This document shows positions 41,333-54,200 of a stretch of DNA of 64,000 bases, piece after piece. How positions within the stretch are numbered: the first letter of the stretch is position 1; every line of letters starts with the position of its first letter. The notes below the pieces were generated by a model. It made no database searches, had not been told where the DNA came from, and saw only the letters and a program-made list of their open reading frames with translations. This stretch comes from Labia minor (Eukaryota > Arthropoda > Insecta > Dermaptera > Spongiphoridae), in assembly GCA_963082975.1 (NCBI GenBank), contig OY720346.1, positions 22,128,720 through 22,192,719 of the forward strand, given 5' to 3'. Both the position numbers and the translations under genes were made by a program.

Positions 41333-42444
41333 TAAAAAAATTCTTACTCAAAATTTTTTTACCTACTGCCATCAAATCAAAAACATATTTTTACAATAAT
41401 TGTTATAATCACTAGAAACACAAAGAATGTATATAAAGAATATTTTACATTTGTGATTAGTCTGTTAATAGTTGATTTATGAGATTAAATATATTTACTT
41501 AATTATTTGTTTATATAAATATATTAAAAATTAGTAGCGTTCGTTCATTCATTAGAGAATTATTAAATATTTTAATATTAGTAAATATTAAAGATTTTGC
41601 AAATTTTTCACATGCTACACACAAATAATGATAAAAAAAGAAAAAATTACCTTTCTATATACACACCGATTATAAATAGTGTTTTTCTAAACTAATCTAT
41701 GCTCGAATACAACAATATATGTTGAGATTTTTTATTTTAAACTTGCCAGCAAGTAGATTTTGGTTGGTGCATCATTTTTGACAAAATCAGAAGTTTCTAT
41801 GACGACAAACAGCAAACAAATATCTTTGACCAGACAAGTGACCGCTTTAACAGAACATATGAAGGGGAATAAAAAAAGATAGTCTGGTGGGGGAATTCGA
41901 TCAAAATCACCCTGCGTGTATTTGCTTAGGCTTTCACTTCCACATTAATCTCAATATACATATTTATATTTAAAAGATAAATTTGTTTTTTGTTTTTATT
42001 AAATTTAAGCTTTTTAACTGAAGATGAAGAAAATTTATGAATTTTAATTTTTGATTTAAATCTTATTTTATGTTTTTTTTTAATTTATAATTATAAATAA
42101 AACAAATTTATGATGAGGAAGAAATTATTCTTCTTCAAGTTCATTTTTTTAATTTTAAAAATAATATATATATATATTTTCAACTGTTGAATAAAAATAA
42201 ATTCATTTTTATTGCTAAATTATCTTTAATAAATAAATTACTGATCCAATTTAGTAAAAATTTAGTAATACAATACAACCCTTACTTGACCTATTATTAA
42301 CATCTATTATTAATAGGTAGTAAGATATATTTATAAACATTAGTGTAGTATTTATCTATTTTTGGATTTGAAAATTAATGTTATGATATATTATGTGATT
42401 ATTTTAAAATAAAAATAAAAATAAATTCTTATATATATAAATAA

Positions 42445-42480
<36 letters not shown>

Positions 42481-42690
42481 TTTGTGCTTATCTATAGTTT
42501 TGATTCAAAATAAAAGTGACCTTAAGTAATGTTTTTTTTCTTTAACCATTGTATCTTTAGTTGGTAACATGAACAAGGCATTCTAACAGAGAAAATACAA
42601 AATTAAACTATGTGACATTATAAGGCAGATGTATACATACATTTAACTTTTTGAAAATAAATAAATAAATTTTTATCTTTCAATCACTTA
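41333..42690. other. Intergenic, AT-rich
   Basis: No gene is seen. A GC-richer patch at about 41745-41945 shows no open frame of note. A TA microsatellite occupies 42450-42477. Confidence 0.4.
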
Positions 42691-43544
42691 TCTATATATA
42701 TATAAAAAAAGAGTTTTTGTCTGCACATTGCTCAGAATTTAAAATTTTTTGCAAATCTTCGCGTTTTATAACCTCTAGAATCCAAAAGTGACTAGAATTT
42801 TTCATGTCTGTCTGTCCGGAAAATAAGGATGTTATAGACTCAGAATTGGCTGAAACGATTTCTATGAAATTACATCACAATATTCTTATATACCTCTATA
42901 GTAACATAGGCTATAAATTTTATTAATATCTAATCAATAACCGCATAAATTAATTTTTTAAAGTTTATATAATTCTCCGTGTTGTTCATTCAAGAGCATC
43001 TCGCGGCTCATTTTCACAAATTCACAATGAATATAAATGAATTATTATAGCAAGACCCAAACAAAGAATTAATATAATATTTTATTTTAAATTCTAATAT
43101 TCAAATGTCATTTCAATTAGATAACTTGTTCTAAAACTTCTCATTTTAATTAATTTAATAAAATATTTTTATCTTAAATTATTTATTTGATTGGTTCTTC
43201 TTTTCTATAATTTATAATAATATATACATTTTATATCAATGTCTAATAAAAAAAAATATTATTTAGTATTTTATGAAGTCAAAATGATTCAGTGGCGCAA
43301 CCAGGGGGGGGGGGGGGGTTTGGGGGTCAAAACCCCCCCCAGGAGGGAAAAAAATATAAATTGCTGTATATTATGTACTATATTACAAATAGAAAAGAAA
43401 AAAAAATTCTAAAAGTATAACTTAGTGTATAATAAGTAAGTTTATTTTATTTTAAAAAAATTTTAACAAAAATAAAAATTGCTTATTTTTTCGTACAGAA
43501 TTAAATATAAGAAATAAAAAAGTATTTTATTATTTCTCCTAAAT

Positions 43545-44011
43545 CAGAGATTCTTAAACTTATGTACTCCGCGAACCCCCACTTGAAAAAAATTTTTTTG
43601 ACGGACCCCATCCCAACTTTAGGTACTTTACGACATTTTATTAGTTAATTTCTGGCTTACGATCTCATAAGAACAAGGATATATGATGAATATTTCTAAC
43701 AGTGATTGGTGAATAACGATTTTTTTGCATATTGTAGAACACATTTTATTAGAAATTATAATATTGAAGAAAGAAAATTCAGCTAAATATGAAGATGGAA
43801 ACGGTAGCAATAGTTTTCTTGCACATTTCGTTGAATTTGGGTATTTGATCTCTGTTTCCTCACAAAGCCATGCCATCGTTCCTTTTATATTAAATAAAGT
43901 TTTAACGGAGAATCATCATTTTCTCGTGCACCTGTACGATGGCTTTGTGGATCCACAGTAAAGGCTTCGCGGACCCTCAGGGGTCCGCGGACAACAGTTT
44001 AAGAACCTCTG
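43545..44011. mobile_element. 467-bp hAT-type MITE nested in the larger hAT element
   Basis: Ends CAGAGATTCTTAAACTTATG and GTTTAAGAACCTCTG form inverted repeats. The flanking octamer TCCTAAAT is duplicated exactly (43537-43544 and 44012-44019). CCGCGAACCCCC / GGGGTCCGCGGAC subterminal motifs are typical of this MITE type. The 78-codon frame inside is not recognised. Confidence 0.92.
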
Positions 44012-44206
44012 TCCTAAATCATAAAAAACAAAAGACTTAATATAAGAATACTAGATGATTGTGAAATTTTCCAATTTGACTATTATTTAAATATAAAATA
44101 AATAAAAATATTACTCAAATTCTAAATATTTTTTATTAATAATACATTAATTGCTAATTTCATAAAAATTATGAAGTGAAGACTAATTTTTTCAAAATGG
44201 AAACGG

Positions 44207-45396
44207 GTAAAAATCCCCAAAGGAAAAAATCCATAAAAGTCAAAAATCCCTAAAACCGAAAATCCCCAAAAGCGAAAATCCCTAAATAAAAATATCGCTG
44301 ACTGAAAAAATCCCTAAAAGAAAAAATCACTAAAAACAAATTTTTCATTTTTGTATTAATTTTAATTGTGACTCAAAAAATTAAATCACAAGGTGAGCAT
44401 GACACCCAGTTGCCTGAGACGATCTCCCAAGGAGATAATCGGGCCTGGGCCGAAAGTTGGGAAAAATAGGTCAAAAAATACATACATTGGGCCCACACAC
44501 GTGATTTTTCCAAAAAAATAGGGGTGTCAAATTCGTATGTAAAATAATGGGAATTTACTCAAATTCCGTTTATTAGCTTACGTTTTAATAGCTTAATGAT
44601 TCCAAATACAAAATACACCATTTGTATATTTCCCGCAATTTGTGAAATTTACTATCATCAGAGGTTGTCTTTTTCATTTTTCTCAATGCATTTATAGAAA
44701 CATCAAATCAATGCCAGAAGTTTTGAAGCTCTATAATGATATAGATAATCCTGACAACTCCACTCATTTACGAACTCTTGCAGCTTTGGTTTTGGTACCA
44801 CCATCAAAAGTCAATGTAGCCTACCAAGCATTAGCTGGACGACAAACAGGGTAAAACTTCGTGATCTTTTTTCTTACTTCGAGCGCACTTGGCTAGGTGA
44901 ACAATTTTTGGCTGGCTTTTATGACCCCGAATTCGACATTGGAACATTGGAACATCTACGATGCCACTTTGATGGGTTTGCCTCGAACAAACAATGCATT
45001 GGAAGGTTACAACAATGCTCTTCGTTCACGCTTAGGAGGTTACAAGACATCAGTATGGGACCTGATTAAGCAAATCCATATTGAACATAACCTTATCTCT
45101 TTGGAAATCTGTCGTAATGTTCGTGGTAAGAAGCCTGATCCACCAAGGAAACGATTCAGCGACTCGCATGATGAGCTTCTGACCATAATGAAGACAAACC
45201 ATGAAAAATGGGACGCTAAAAAACCAGATGGAACAGATGTGATGACACCAAGCATGCTGTATAACTACCTCATTCAAGTCTCTTCGGCTATTCATTTAAT
45301 TAAATAAGTAAAAAAAAAATTCGGGAAATTTTTTATTTAGGGATTTATTCTTTTAGGGATATTTGCATTTAGGGATTTTTTCTTAGGGATTTTTAC
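44207..45396 (+). mobile_element. Decayed MULE transposon with iteron-type inverted ends
   Basis: Both ends consist of repeated AAAATCCCTAAA-type units (GTAAAAATCCCC at 44207; complement near 45396). The interior encodes the C-terminal part of a MULE-type transposase in three frames: RGCLFHFSQCIYRNIKS (44642-44854), then FSYFERTWLGEQF (about 44860-44910), then GLPRTNNALEGYNNALRSR (44897-45307). At least two frameshifts are present and the N-terminal half is missing. No clean 9-bp target duplication was found. Confidence 0.8.
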
Positions 45397-46416
45397 ATGA
45401 TTTCTTCCAAAATAGACGAAAAGCTTTCGAAATCTTAAAGTAGTTTTTTATAAATAACTCCTTTATTATTAAGTTTAGGTAAAAATGAATATAATGAAAC
45501 TTTTAGTAAATTCGATTCCCTATAAATTTAATACGATAGTATGATAATTCTCATAAAAATCGGTATTTATTGAGAAAATCAATAAAATCTGCTTTAACAC
45601 CACTTTAAACTACCCTTACTTATGGTCCAATCTTGTCCAAAAACAATCCAATCCCCGCCCATCATTCCCAAAAAAAAAACATCTAAATATCAAATTTCAA
45701 GACAATATCTCATTTTGTTTAGACGTAATCTCGGTAACGAGCCGGTTCAAAAATTTTTTTTTAAAGTTTTGTATTCAGAACCGTCTGAAAAGTGGAAATC
45801 TCGAAGAATCACGGAGCAAAAATTTTCAAAATTTTCCGATCATCATATAAGCTATCCTTATTTCATGAGGAAAGCTAAAATGATTTACTTATACCCGGAA
45901 AAAATATTTTCTTTCTAAAACTGTGAATATGAGTAAATAAAATACAAAATTACATTTTTTGCCAGATTTTGTAAAATTAGTGTTTCATTACAAAACTTTT
46001 TTAAATATTTAATATAAAAAAAAAAATCTTAATGAAAATTTGTCTTTGAGAGAGCCCCGGGGGGGGGGGGGCGCCATAGGAAGGTGGAGCGGCTAGTCAA
46101 AACCCCTCCCCAGGATCAAAACCTGGTTGCGCCACTGAAATGATTTTTAAAACGTCAATTAAAATGTCTAAATTATATTAACTTTGTTTTTGAGTTTAAT
46201 TTAATTACTCAATTATTAATTACCTAATATTATATAAAAATTAAAATATGATGATATAAAGTTGTTTTAAATTTTTGACTTTTTTAAATTGGGTAGATTT
46301 TTAAAATTTTTTTTAAATCCAGATGATTAAATTCTATTATAATTTATTAAAATATTTTTTTTATTTATTATGTTTAAAAGATTCTTTTTTATGATGTGAT
46401 ATTAATAAAAAATTAG

Positions 46417-46665
46417 CTGGAGTGTTTCCACTAGACTTGAATTTGATTAATTAACACATATATTATATTTAAATTAAATTTAATTAATTATAAATTAAAA
46501 TTAATAAATAGTATATATTAAACCAGCGCATGTTTGGCCTTTTGTTGATGGCACCACGTCACGTGTTGGCGCGTGAGATTTGCAGTGTTAAAAAATTAAT
46601 TCTGGTACTTTCAGCAATTCAATCAAGCAGTTTATAAAATTTTATAAGTTTTATACAAATTTCAT
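46417..46665 (-). repeat. Interspersed repeat R2, truncated copy 3
   Basis: Matches the first part of the 40748-41332 copy: CTGGAGTGTTTCCACTAGAC, the AT tract, and GCACCACGTCACGTGTTGGC. The homology fades after TTTTATACAA, near 46660. Confidence 0.75.
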
Positions 46666-46769
46666 TATAATTAAAAATATTCAATAAAAATCAAGCAATG
46701 AAAATAAAATATCAAAATTAAATGATCATGAAATATTATACTCTATTTCTCTAACATTTACAATACTAA

Positions 46770-47150
46770 CAGTGGTGGATTAAGTTGATTGGGGGCCCCG
46801 GGCGGTAAAATTGAAATGGGCCCTCTGTTATTTACAATTATAATTGAAAGACAAATTTTGTTTATATTATAATTTAGGTTGTTTTATACTTACATATATA
46901 GTACTTATGTAAAAAATACATAATTTTTACTGTGGTCGCCGAGACCCAAAATTGATTATTTTTTCTTAAGTTAGTCGGGGTTCAAACACGACCGAATAAA
47001 GATTTGTTGTTCAATAAAGATCTGTATCAAGAATAACTTGTTTTATTTAAACTCCGATTATCCAAAAACTCAACAGTTTTTTTAAATTTTTTTTAAGGAA
47101 ATATTTTTATTTAGGTTTCGGTGGGCCCCTCGGGCTGGTATCAAAGGGGT
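46770..47150. mobile_element. Truncated hAT-type element
   Basis: Starts CAGTGGTGGATTAAG followed by a GGGGGCCCCGGGC block, a common hAT end. GTGGGCCCCTCGGGCTGG at about 47127 looks like the opposite subterminal region, but the final inverted repeat is lost where the LINE tail begins. Confidence 0.5.
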
Positions 47151-47184
47151 AAGCCAAGGACTCGTAGAAAGGAACGTGAGAGAT

Positions 47185-47280
47185 GGAACAGGGGCTCAGG
47201 ATAGGGACATTTGGAGAAATGTGGTTGTTGCGGCCAAGAACTTTCGAGTATCGTTGATCCACATAGATAGATAGATATAA
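47185..47280 (+). mobile_element. LINE 3' tail fragment with GATA run
   Basis: Only the last 90 bp of the retrotransposon family are present (from GGCTCAGGATAGGGACATTT through GCGGCCAAGAACTTTCGAGT), ending in ATAGATAGATAGATA. Confidence 0.8.
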
Positions 47281-47489
47281 CATATATATACAATAATAAT
47301 ATATATAATTAATTTACTGATTAAATTAAAATATATTTTAAATAATCATACAAAAAGGAATTAATGTTTTATGTTATATACCGATTGAAACAAAATGGAT
47401 GAAAACCTTTTACTACTTCCAACCAAATACTATGTACCAATGGGGTTTACAGGGGGCGGAGCACCCGTCTAGGTGTGAAGAGCAGCTAG

Positions 47490-48249
47490 TATATCCATAA
47501 ATGCTAATGGATACTTTAATCTGTTAACAATTAGTTAAAGATTAGTCATTGATGATGAAAGATTGTGTGCCATTTTAATCGAGGTGAAACCTTGTAATAT
47601 AAAAATTATTCCAAATCACCATTTATACACCATAATTATCATAGAACGTAATATTTGACACTGATAATGTATTTTAATGCGCTTGAACGCAGCCAGGAGG
47701 TGGAAGCCAATTCTACAAGTCAGCTTATTAGTCACCACTGAGTTCTGTAGCAACAGATTGTAACAACGCACTACATTTGACAGATGCAGTCGGGTAATCC
47801 ACTGCAATTGCCTGAATGACTATCTTTGGATTATTATATATTGTGTATAGGTATAAAATAAATAATAATATTAAAAAAATAATACAAATAACGAATAAAA
47901 GACAAAAAAAAGAACTTAAAGAAAAGAAAGAAGAAAAATGTTTAAATAAATTTTATTTATAAAACTTGATAAGATAATTATATGTAAGTAATTTAAATGT
48001 ATTTCCGTTTTAGTGAAGAGTAAAAAATTAAAAAAAAATAACTATCAACTACATTCACATCAAAGATTTAATAATTATAAATTAATTTTTTCTACCATAT
48101 ATAATAATTTTAATAATCAATAAAAAAATATATAAAAAGTTTAATTTTAATAATATTAACATACAAATTCAATCCTAAATAAAAATTTAAAAAAAAATAA
48201 ATATTAAAAGAATGAGTAAATAATTTTTTTAACCCTTTTTTTATAAATT
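47490..48249. other. Spacer after the possible Helitron end
   Basis: AT-rich. The 3' UTR of the zinc-finger gene probably lies in its right part. A GC-richer stretch at about 47590-47820 includes a 63-codon - strand frame (MQWITRLHLSNVVRCY...) that I do not recognise and do not call a gene. Confidence 0.35.
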
Positions 48250-51200
48250 TTAAATATAATGTAAATTATAATGTTGCAACATATCAAATGAATTAACAAA
48301 TTGTAAATTACACAATGTACATAAAAGTGAATTATTTAAATTGCATGAATGCTTGCGGAGTTTTTCAGCTTCTTTCCCTTCAAGTGGATTGATGCCATTT
48401 TTCCTACGTCTAAAAATAAAAATTTAAATTATTAATTATTTAATTATTAACTAAACTAGTTAGTTCTTTTATAAACTATTATTTGATCTTTATTAATTTT
48501 TTTTATTTAAAAATAATCATAAATTTATTTAACCAAATTAGGAAAATTTTATATTTTCGATCGTTTTAATAAAAAAAGTCATTTTTGTCCCGTTTTTAAC
48601 AAACTATATTTTATTAAATTATTTTATAATAAGGAGTTGAAAGATGGAAATTTGTTGCTTAAGATACCTCATCGAAGATAACACCCATCTAAATCTATAC
48701 AAATGTTTGTATCGGATCTATCTATCTCTGTGACTCTACGGAACTCAAAAGTTCTAGGCTGCAGCAACCACACCCCTCCAAGTATTCCTATTCTGAGCCA
48801 CAACCCTCCAGTCCCTATCCTCTCCCATTTCTCTCACGTCCTTTCCCACATTATCCACCCACCGTGTCCTTGGTCTTCCAAGTGGACGTTTCCCACTCGG
48901 TCTCCCTACCGATATATTTTTTGCCATTCTATCTTCTCCCATTCTAGCCACGTGACCTGTCCACCGTAGCCTTCTTTAATTTATAATTCTAACTATATCT
49001 GGAGATGCATAGAGGTCATGCAATTCCTCGTTATGCAATCTTCGCCATTCCTCGGTGACCTCATCTTTCTTTGGCCCAAAAATGCTTCGCAGAACCCTAT
49101 TCTCAAATACTCTAAATCTACTCTCGTCACCTAAGGTCATAGACCATGCCTCACATCCATATAATACAACCGGTAAAATAATTGTTTTATATATTTTAAA
49201 CTTTTATCCTCTTTTATAATAATTTTGATGCATGATAAAAGGCGTTCCCCGATTGTAACCTCGCTTTAAACTCATCTCGAATATTATTATCTTTCGTTAT
49301 CACAGAACCTAAGTATTTAAATTTTTCTACATTTTCAAATTCTATATCTTGTATATTAAGATTTTGTGTGTTAATACTATTTTCCTTTCTGTTACTAAAT
49401 ACTTTGTCTTAGCATTATTAATTTATAGTCTCACCTCTTTCCTGCTTCAATTAATTTTTCTACACTATCACTAACTGCAATTGCCGAATCTCCTATTATA
49501 TTTAAGTCGTCTGCGTAACTTGAATTTTTTTGTTTAATTCGATTCCGTTTGACCTCTCCCCAATTTGTCTAATTACATATTCCAGAACTAAATTAAATAT
49601 TATTTATTCATAATTTACATAAATGTTATAATGACACACAACCAAAATCTAATAAAAGCTAATCTTCTAATTCCCAAATCTTCATTTTATAACAATGCCC
49701 CATTTTTTTGTAACTAGACAATATGGTCACCTTAACTATAAATGACATATTTAATAAAATTTTTGTTTTGATCTCATCTTGAAAAAATTTGTATCATGCA
49801 CTTTTTACCGACCGACGATAGTAAGGGAGGTATTGTTTTCACACCAAATTTCACATGTGGAGATTTTTACATATCTTCACGAATCATGCATTTTCTTAAC
49901 AGAAAAAAGTATTTTTAGCATGATGTCTGTCCGTCCGCCTGTCCGTCCGTATAGATGTGTACAGCCTGAACGGCTCAACCGATTTCGATGAAATTTGGTA
50001 TATTTACTTAATGTATCAGTGGGATGAATTGATCAACTTTTGGTGCAATTACGGAAACCGGAAGTGGTAGTATTAGCGATCGACGATAGGAAGGGAAGGG
50101 TTATTTTCACACCAAAGGAGATTTTTTTATATATCACCACGAATCATGCACTTTGTATTGGTTTTATCCTCGAGAAAAATCATATTTATTAGTTTTTTAT
50201 TGATTTAAAATTATATGACGTCATCCAGCCATTCATGACGTCACAGCCTGGTCTTTCATATATATTATAAATAAAATAAAATTAAAAATGTTTATATTTA
50301 TTATTTATGTATCCATATCTGTTTTTTATTACATTAATAGATATATTAAAATTATTTGAAATTGTTTCTGTAGCTGGAAATTAATTTATTTCAAACCGTC
50401 GGTCGGTTCGGACCTGGCCACAGGTCAACTTATTTGTTTATAAATTTAAAGAATATTTCAATCCAAATAATAAAATAAAATATGAATATGTTAATCATTA
50501 GTTGGTTTTATTTGATATTTCTATAAAACCGTTCAATTTTATAACTTTGATTTTAATACTAAAATATTTTCATTTTTACTACAAGTATACAGAATAAAAT
50601 AAATATGCAGGCGAGTTTATTCAGTTATTAGCATAGACAAACTGTGCACTTTAACTTAATGCATTTTGTACCTATTATATTATATTACCTTGCTCAGGAA
50701 ACTATCATCATTGTCTAAAATATCCACATATATTAAAGATATCTTTTCAAAAAATATTCTGATTAAAAATTAAAAATTTTTATTACTCACTATCTAGCTG
50801 AAATAATTAATTTTATTAATATTAAATTTTGATTTTAATTTTAGATCAATTTTTTTTAATTAAAATTAAATTTAATATAATTTTGAATGTAATTTTAATT
50901 AATCTTAATATGTCTATTTAATTTATTTGATTTTCTTAATAAATCAAATATGACCATGGATATATGTATTAAAAAAAATATGAGCTGTGGCCAGGCACAG
51001 AACCGACCGAAGATTTGAAATAAATTAATTTCCAAACAATTTTATATATACATATATAAAGTATAAAAATAAATATTTTTAAAACTCGAATTAAAATGAC
51101 TAAATTATATTATCTTGGTTTTTATTTTTTTAGTTTAATTAATCAATTATTTATCAATACTATATTTTAAGTGAAATATTTTCTGACACTGAATATAAAA

Positions 51201-54200
51201 TTAATACTTTTTAAACTGCCACTTCCAGTTTCCGGATATACACCAAAAGATAATGATTTCATGCTACTAATTCATTAAGTAAATATACCAAATTTTATCA
51301 AAATCCGTTGAGCCGTTCAAACTGTACACGTCTATACGGACACACGGATGGACAAAATGCATGATTCCTGGAAATATGTACCGTAAAAATCTCCGCGTGT
51401 GAAATTTGGTGTGAAAACAATACCTTCCCTTCCTATCGACGGTCGGTAAAAATGTTTTAAGTTAAGCAACACTTATAAGTTTCTATTTAATTCTACAAGC
51501 TAATATGTGCTCACCGAATGTGTATATGCATATCAATATATTCTGATTGAAAGGAAAAATAAGCATTTTAGCCCTTTTTTTTTATTTAAATAAATAAACA
51601 TTTCTATTATTTTGAAATTGAAATTAAAGGAAAATAATAATAATAATTATACTTTTTACGTGGTTTATGTGGGTACATTGTCCAGCAGTTGGTACAGAAA
51701 CTTGCTAATTCTTTTTCTTCACATTCATGCATAACAAAATCGTACTGATATCGAAAACACATTAAACATTTCTGACATCCGTATTTTGCTATATCAGTGC
51801 AGCTTGCCTTTGGATCCCAACTTAGTTGATTCATCAGAAGTGGTAATTTTTCACTAAAATAGATTTCAAGAAGAATAATAATATATAAAACTAAAATAGA
51901 ATATATAATATTATTTAAAACTTACGGAAAGCCCAAATTTTTCCGGAGATTTGGAAGATCGGTAATTTTAAATTCGAAATTATAGTCATTTACAATTGTT
52001 TCTGCTAATGCTTTAATAGATCTAAAATGTTTTAAAATGGGATTTTTTTTTTTTTTAATAATATATTAAAAATAAATTTCATGTATTAAAACAAGTTTGT
52101 TGTGAATAAATATATTATTACCAATTTCTTTATAATAAATATTTAAATCTGCATATAGAAATATTAGTTATAATTAAAAATTATGGTAAATTCTAACCGT
52201 AAATTTTTTTTGGGAAAATTTAGAAAATTTTCTGTTGGCAATTTGAGAATTGGCAAGTATTCTTCATCAAATTGTCCACAAATTGTTTTAAATTCTTGTT
52301 CTGGAGGTACTGTAATTAGAGGATCATCTTTTGTATTTAAAGATTTTTTGTTTCCGGACTGTTGATTTTTATTAAGTCTTGGGCGACCCACTCTGCGTTT
52401 TTGAGGTGTTATACCAGATCCACTTGCAATTGGTTCGTTTTTTTTATTACGACTTGATTTGGATGAAGTTTTATTTGTTTCAGACTTTTCCATTTGCTTT
52501 TGACTTTGATCTTTTCTGGGTCGACCCCTGCGTCTTTTGGGTGGTGGAGGTGTTGGTTCATCAGAATCTAATTCAGTAATTATCACGCTGCTCGATGTTG
52601 TCGGTTGATTTGAATAAAATACATCAGGAGAAATGAATGAATTAATACCAAAAGGTGGGGGTGGAATCCATGGTTCGTTCATATTGGAAAATACATAATT
52701 CAAATTATGAGGAAATGGTGGTATATTATTAGGAAAAGGTGGCATATTATTAGGATAGGGTGGTATATTATTAGGAAAGGGTGATATATTATTAGAAAAT
52801 GGAAAATTATTAGGAAAAGGTGGGATATTATTAGGAAAGGGTGGTATATTATTAGGAAAAGGTGGTATATTATTAGGAAAGGGTGGTATATTATTAGGAA
52901 AAGGTGGTATATTATTAGGAAATGGTGGTATATTATTAGGAAATGGAGGTATATTATTAGGAAATGGTGGTATATTATTAGGAAATGGTGGTATATTATT
53001 AGGAAAATTATTTAAATAATGAGGAATAAAATAAGGATTTCCGTTATGGTATACATTTTTTGTTAATTGGTCTACTAGATAGATATCATGAAAAATATTC
53101 GGATGATACAGAGGCTCTGGTGATTCCACGCGATACAATTCTGAATGAACGGGCATTTCAATATTTGGTTCATCTTTTATCTCTAAATTCATATTTGTTA
53201 TAAAATTGGATAAAAAACTCTCCCTTGTATTCTTATCTAGAAATCATATATATTCTCATTAATAATAGATTCACTATTAAAGAAATTTAATAATATTGGT
53301 TTAAAATATTACCTGAATGTAGATTGCTCCAGGCATTATTATTATTAGGATTGTTTGCTGGGTCAGGCAATATATCTGGAATAACAACTTCCTGTTTCGA
53401 ATCCAAATCTAGAAATAATTTAAAAAATTAAAATAATATTTACATATTTAATAATATATTTAAAATCATGTTAATGTGAATTATAAATAATGAATTTTCT
53501 AGAACAGTATCAGTAAAATGGGCACACACACACAAAAATTTGAATTTAATTTAATTATTATTATTATTATAAGTATATGTAATTTCGATTAATTTAAAAT
53601 TTTGCTACACCCTCAATTAAAAAATAACTCTTTATTAAATATAATCTAATTTTGTTAAAATATCATCTAATTTAAGATCAATTTATTTAGTCATTAACCT
53701 AAAATAATAAGGACTAATTAATTAGCTATTTACCACTTTGGGAATAACCATAATGGAAAAACAAATATACTAGTTATGATCGAGATTGGGTTTATTGTTT
53801 TTCAATCAATTTTTGGAGTACATTTTCCACTTGAATTGAGGTAACTTCAAAAATATGCTTTATGGATTCATCAACCGCTTCAACATAAATAATAATATTT
53901 TAATAATTAGCCAATAAATATTCTGTGTATGTCTCTTTGAGATAACTTATCATTTTTTTTTTTTGGAATGAAATTATATGGTAGAAAAAAGAGGTTAGGT
54001 TTCTTAATTTATTTTTCTTATTGTTTATATATATACTTAAATCATTTTAATTTTATTATTTATTTTTTGTAATTATTTATTTATATTATCTTAAAAATGT
54101 ACATGTGTAGTTGTAATTTAAAAAAAATTTTAATTGTTACTACTAATTTTTATTTGTCTTGCAAATTATTATATTTTATGTCACCCTGAGAGCTTTAGTG

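Larger units (their letters stand above)
43290..46137. mobile_element. hAT-type element hosting two nested elements
   Basis: Ends CAGTGGCGCAACCAGG (43290) and CCTGGTTGCGCCACTG (to 46137) are exact complements over 16 bp, flanked by perfect 8-bp duplications AAATGATT (43282-43289 and 46138-46145). Subterminal G/C runs give AAAACCCC-type motifs on both sides. Its own sequence shows no transposase; a 98-codon frame at 45622-45918 is unrecognised. A hAT MITE (43545-44011) and a MULE relic (44207-45396) are inserted within. Confidence 0.92.
42691..47489 (+). mobile_element. Possible Helitron ends enclosing a nest of other elements
   Basis: The left edge A|TCTATATATATATAAAAA (42691) looks like an arthropod Helitron 5' terminus. 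The right edge has a GC-rich hairpin-like GGGGGCGGAGCACCC followed by GCAG-CTAG|T ending at 47489, the classic CTRR-T 3' terminus. No Rep/helicase is seen. The interior holds a 2.85-kb hAT nest, an R2 copy, a hAT fragment and a LINE tail. The two ends may belong together or to separate insertions. Confidence 0.4.

Noticed and set aside
48703-48969. 88-codon + strand frame at the LINE fragment
   Set aside because: Antisense to the reverse-transcriptase tail encoded on the - strand.
52709-53006. Regular 21-bp units could be mistaken for a CRISPR-like array
   Set aside because: Units are contiguous without spacers, keep a coding frame and encode heptads in a eukaryotic exon.
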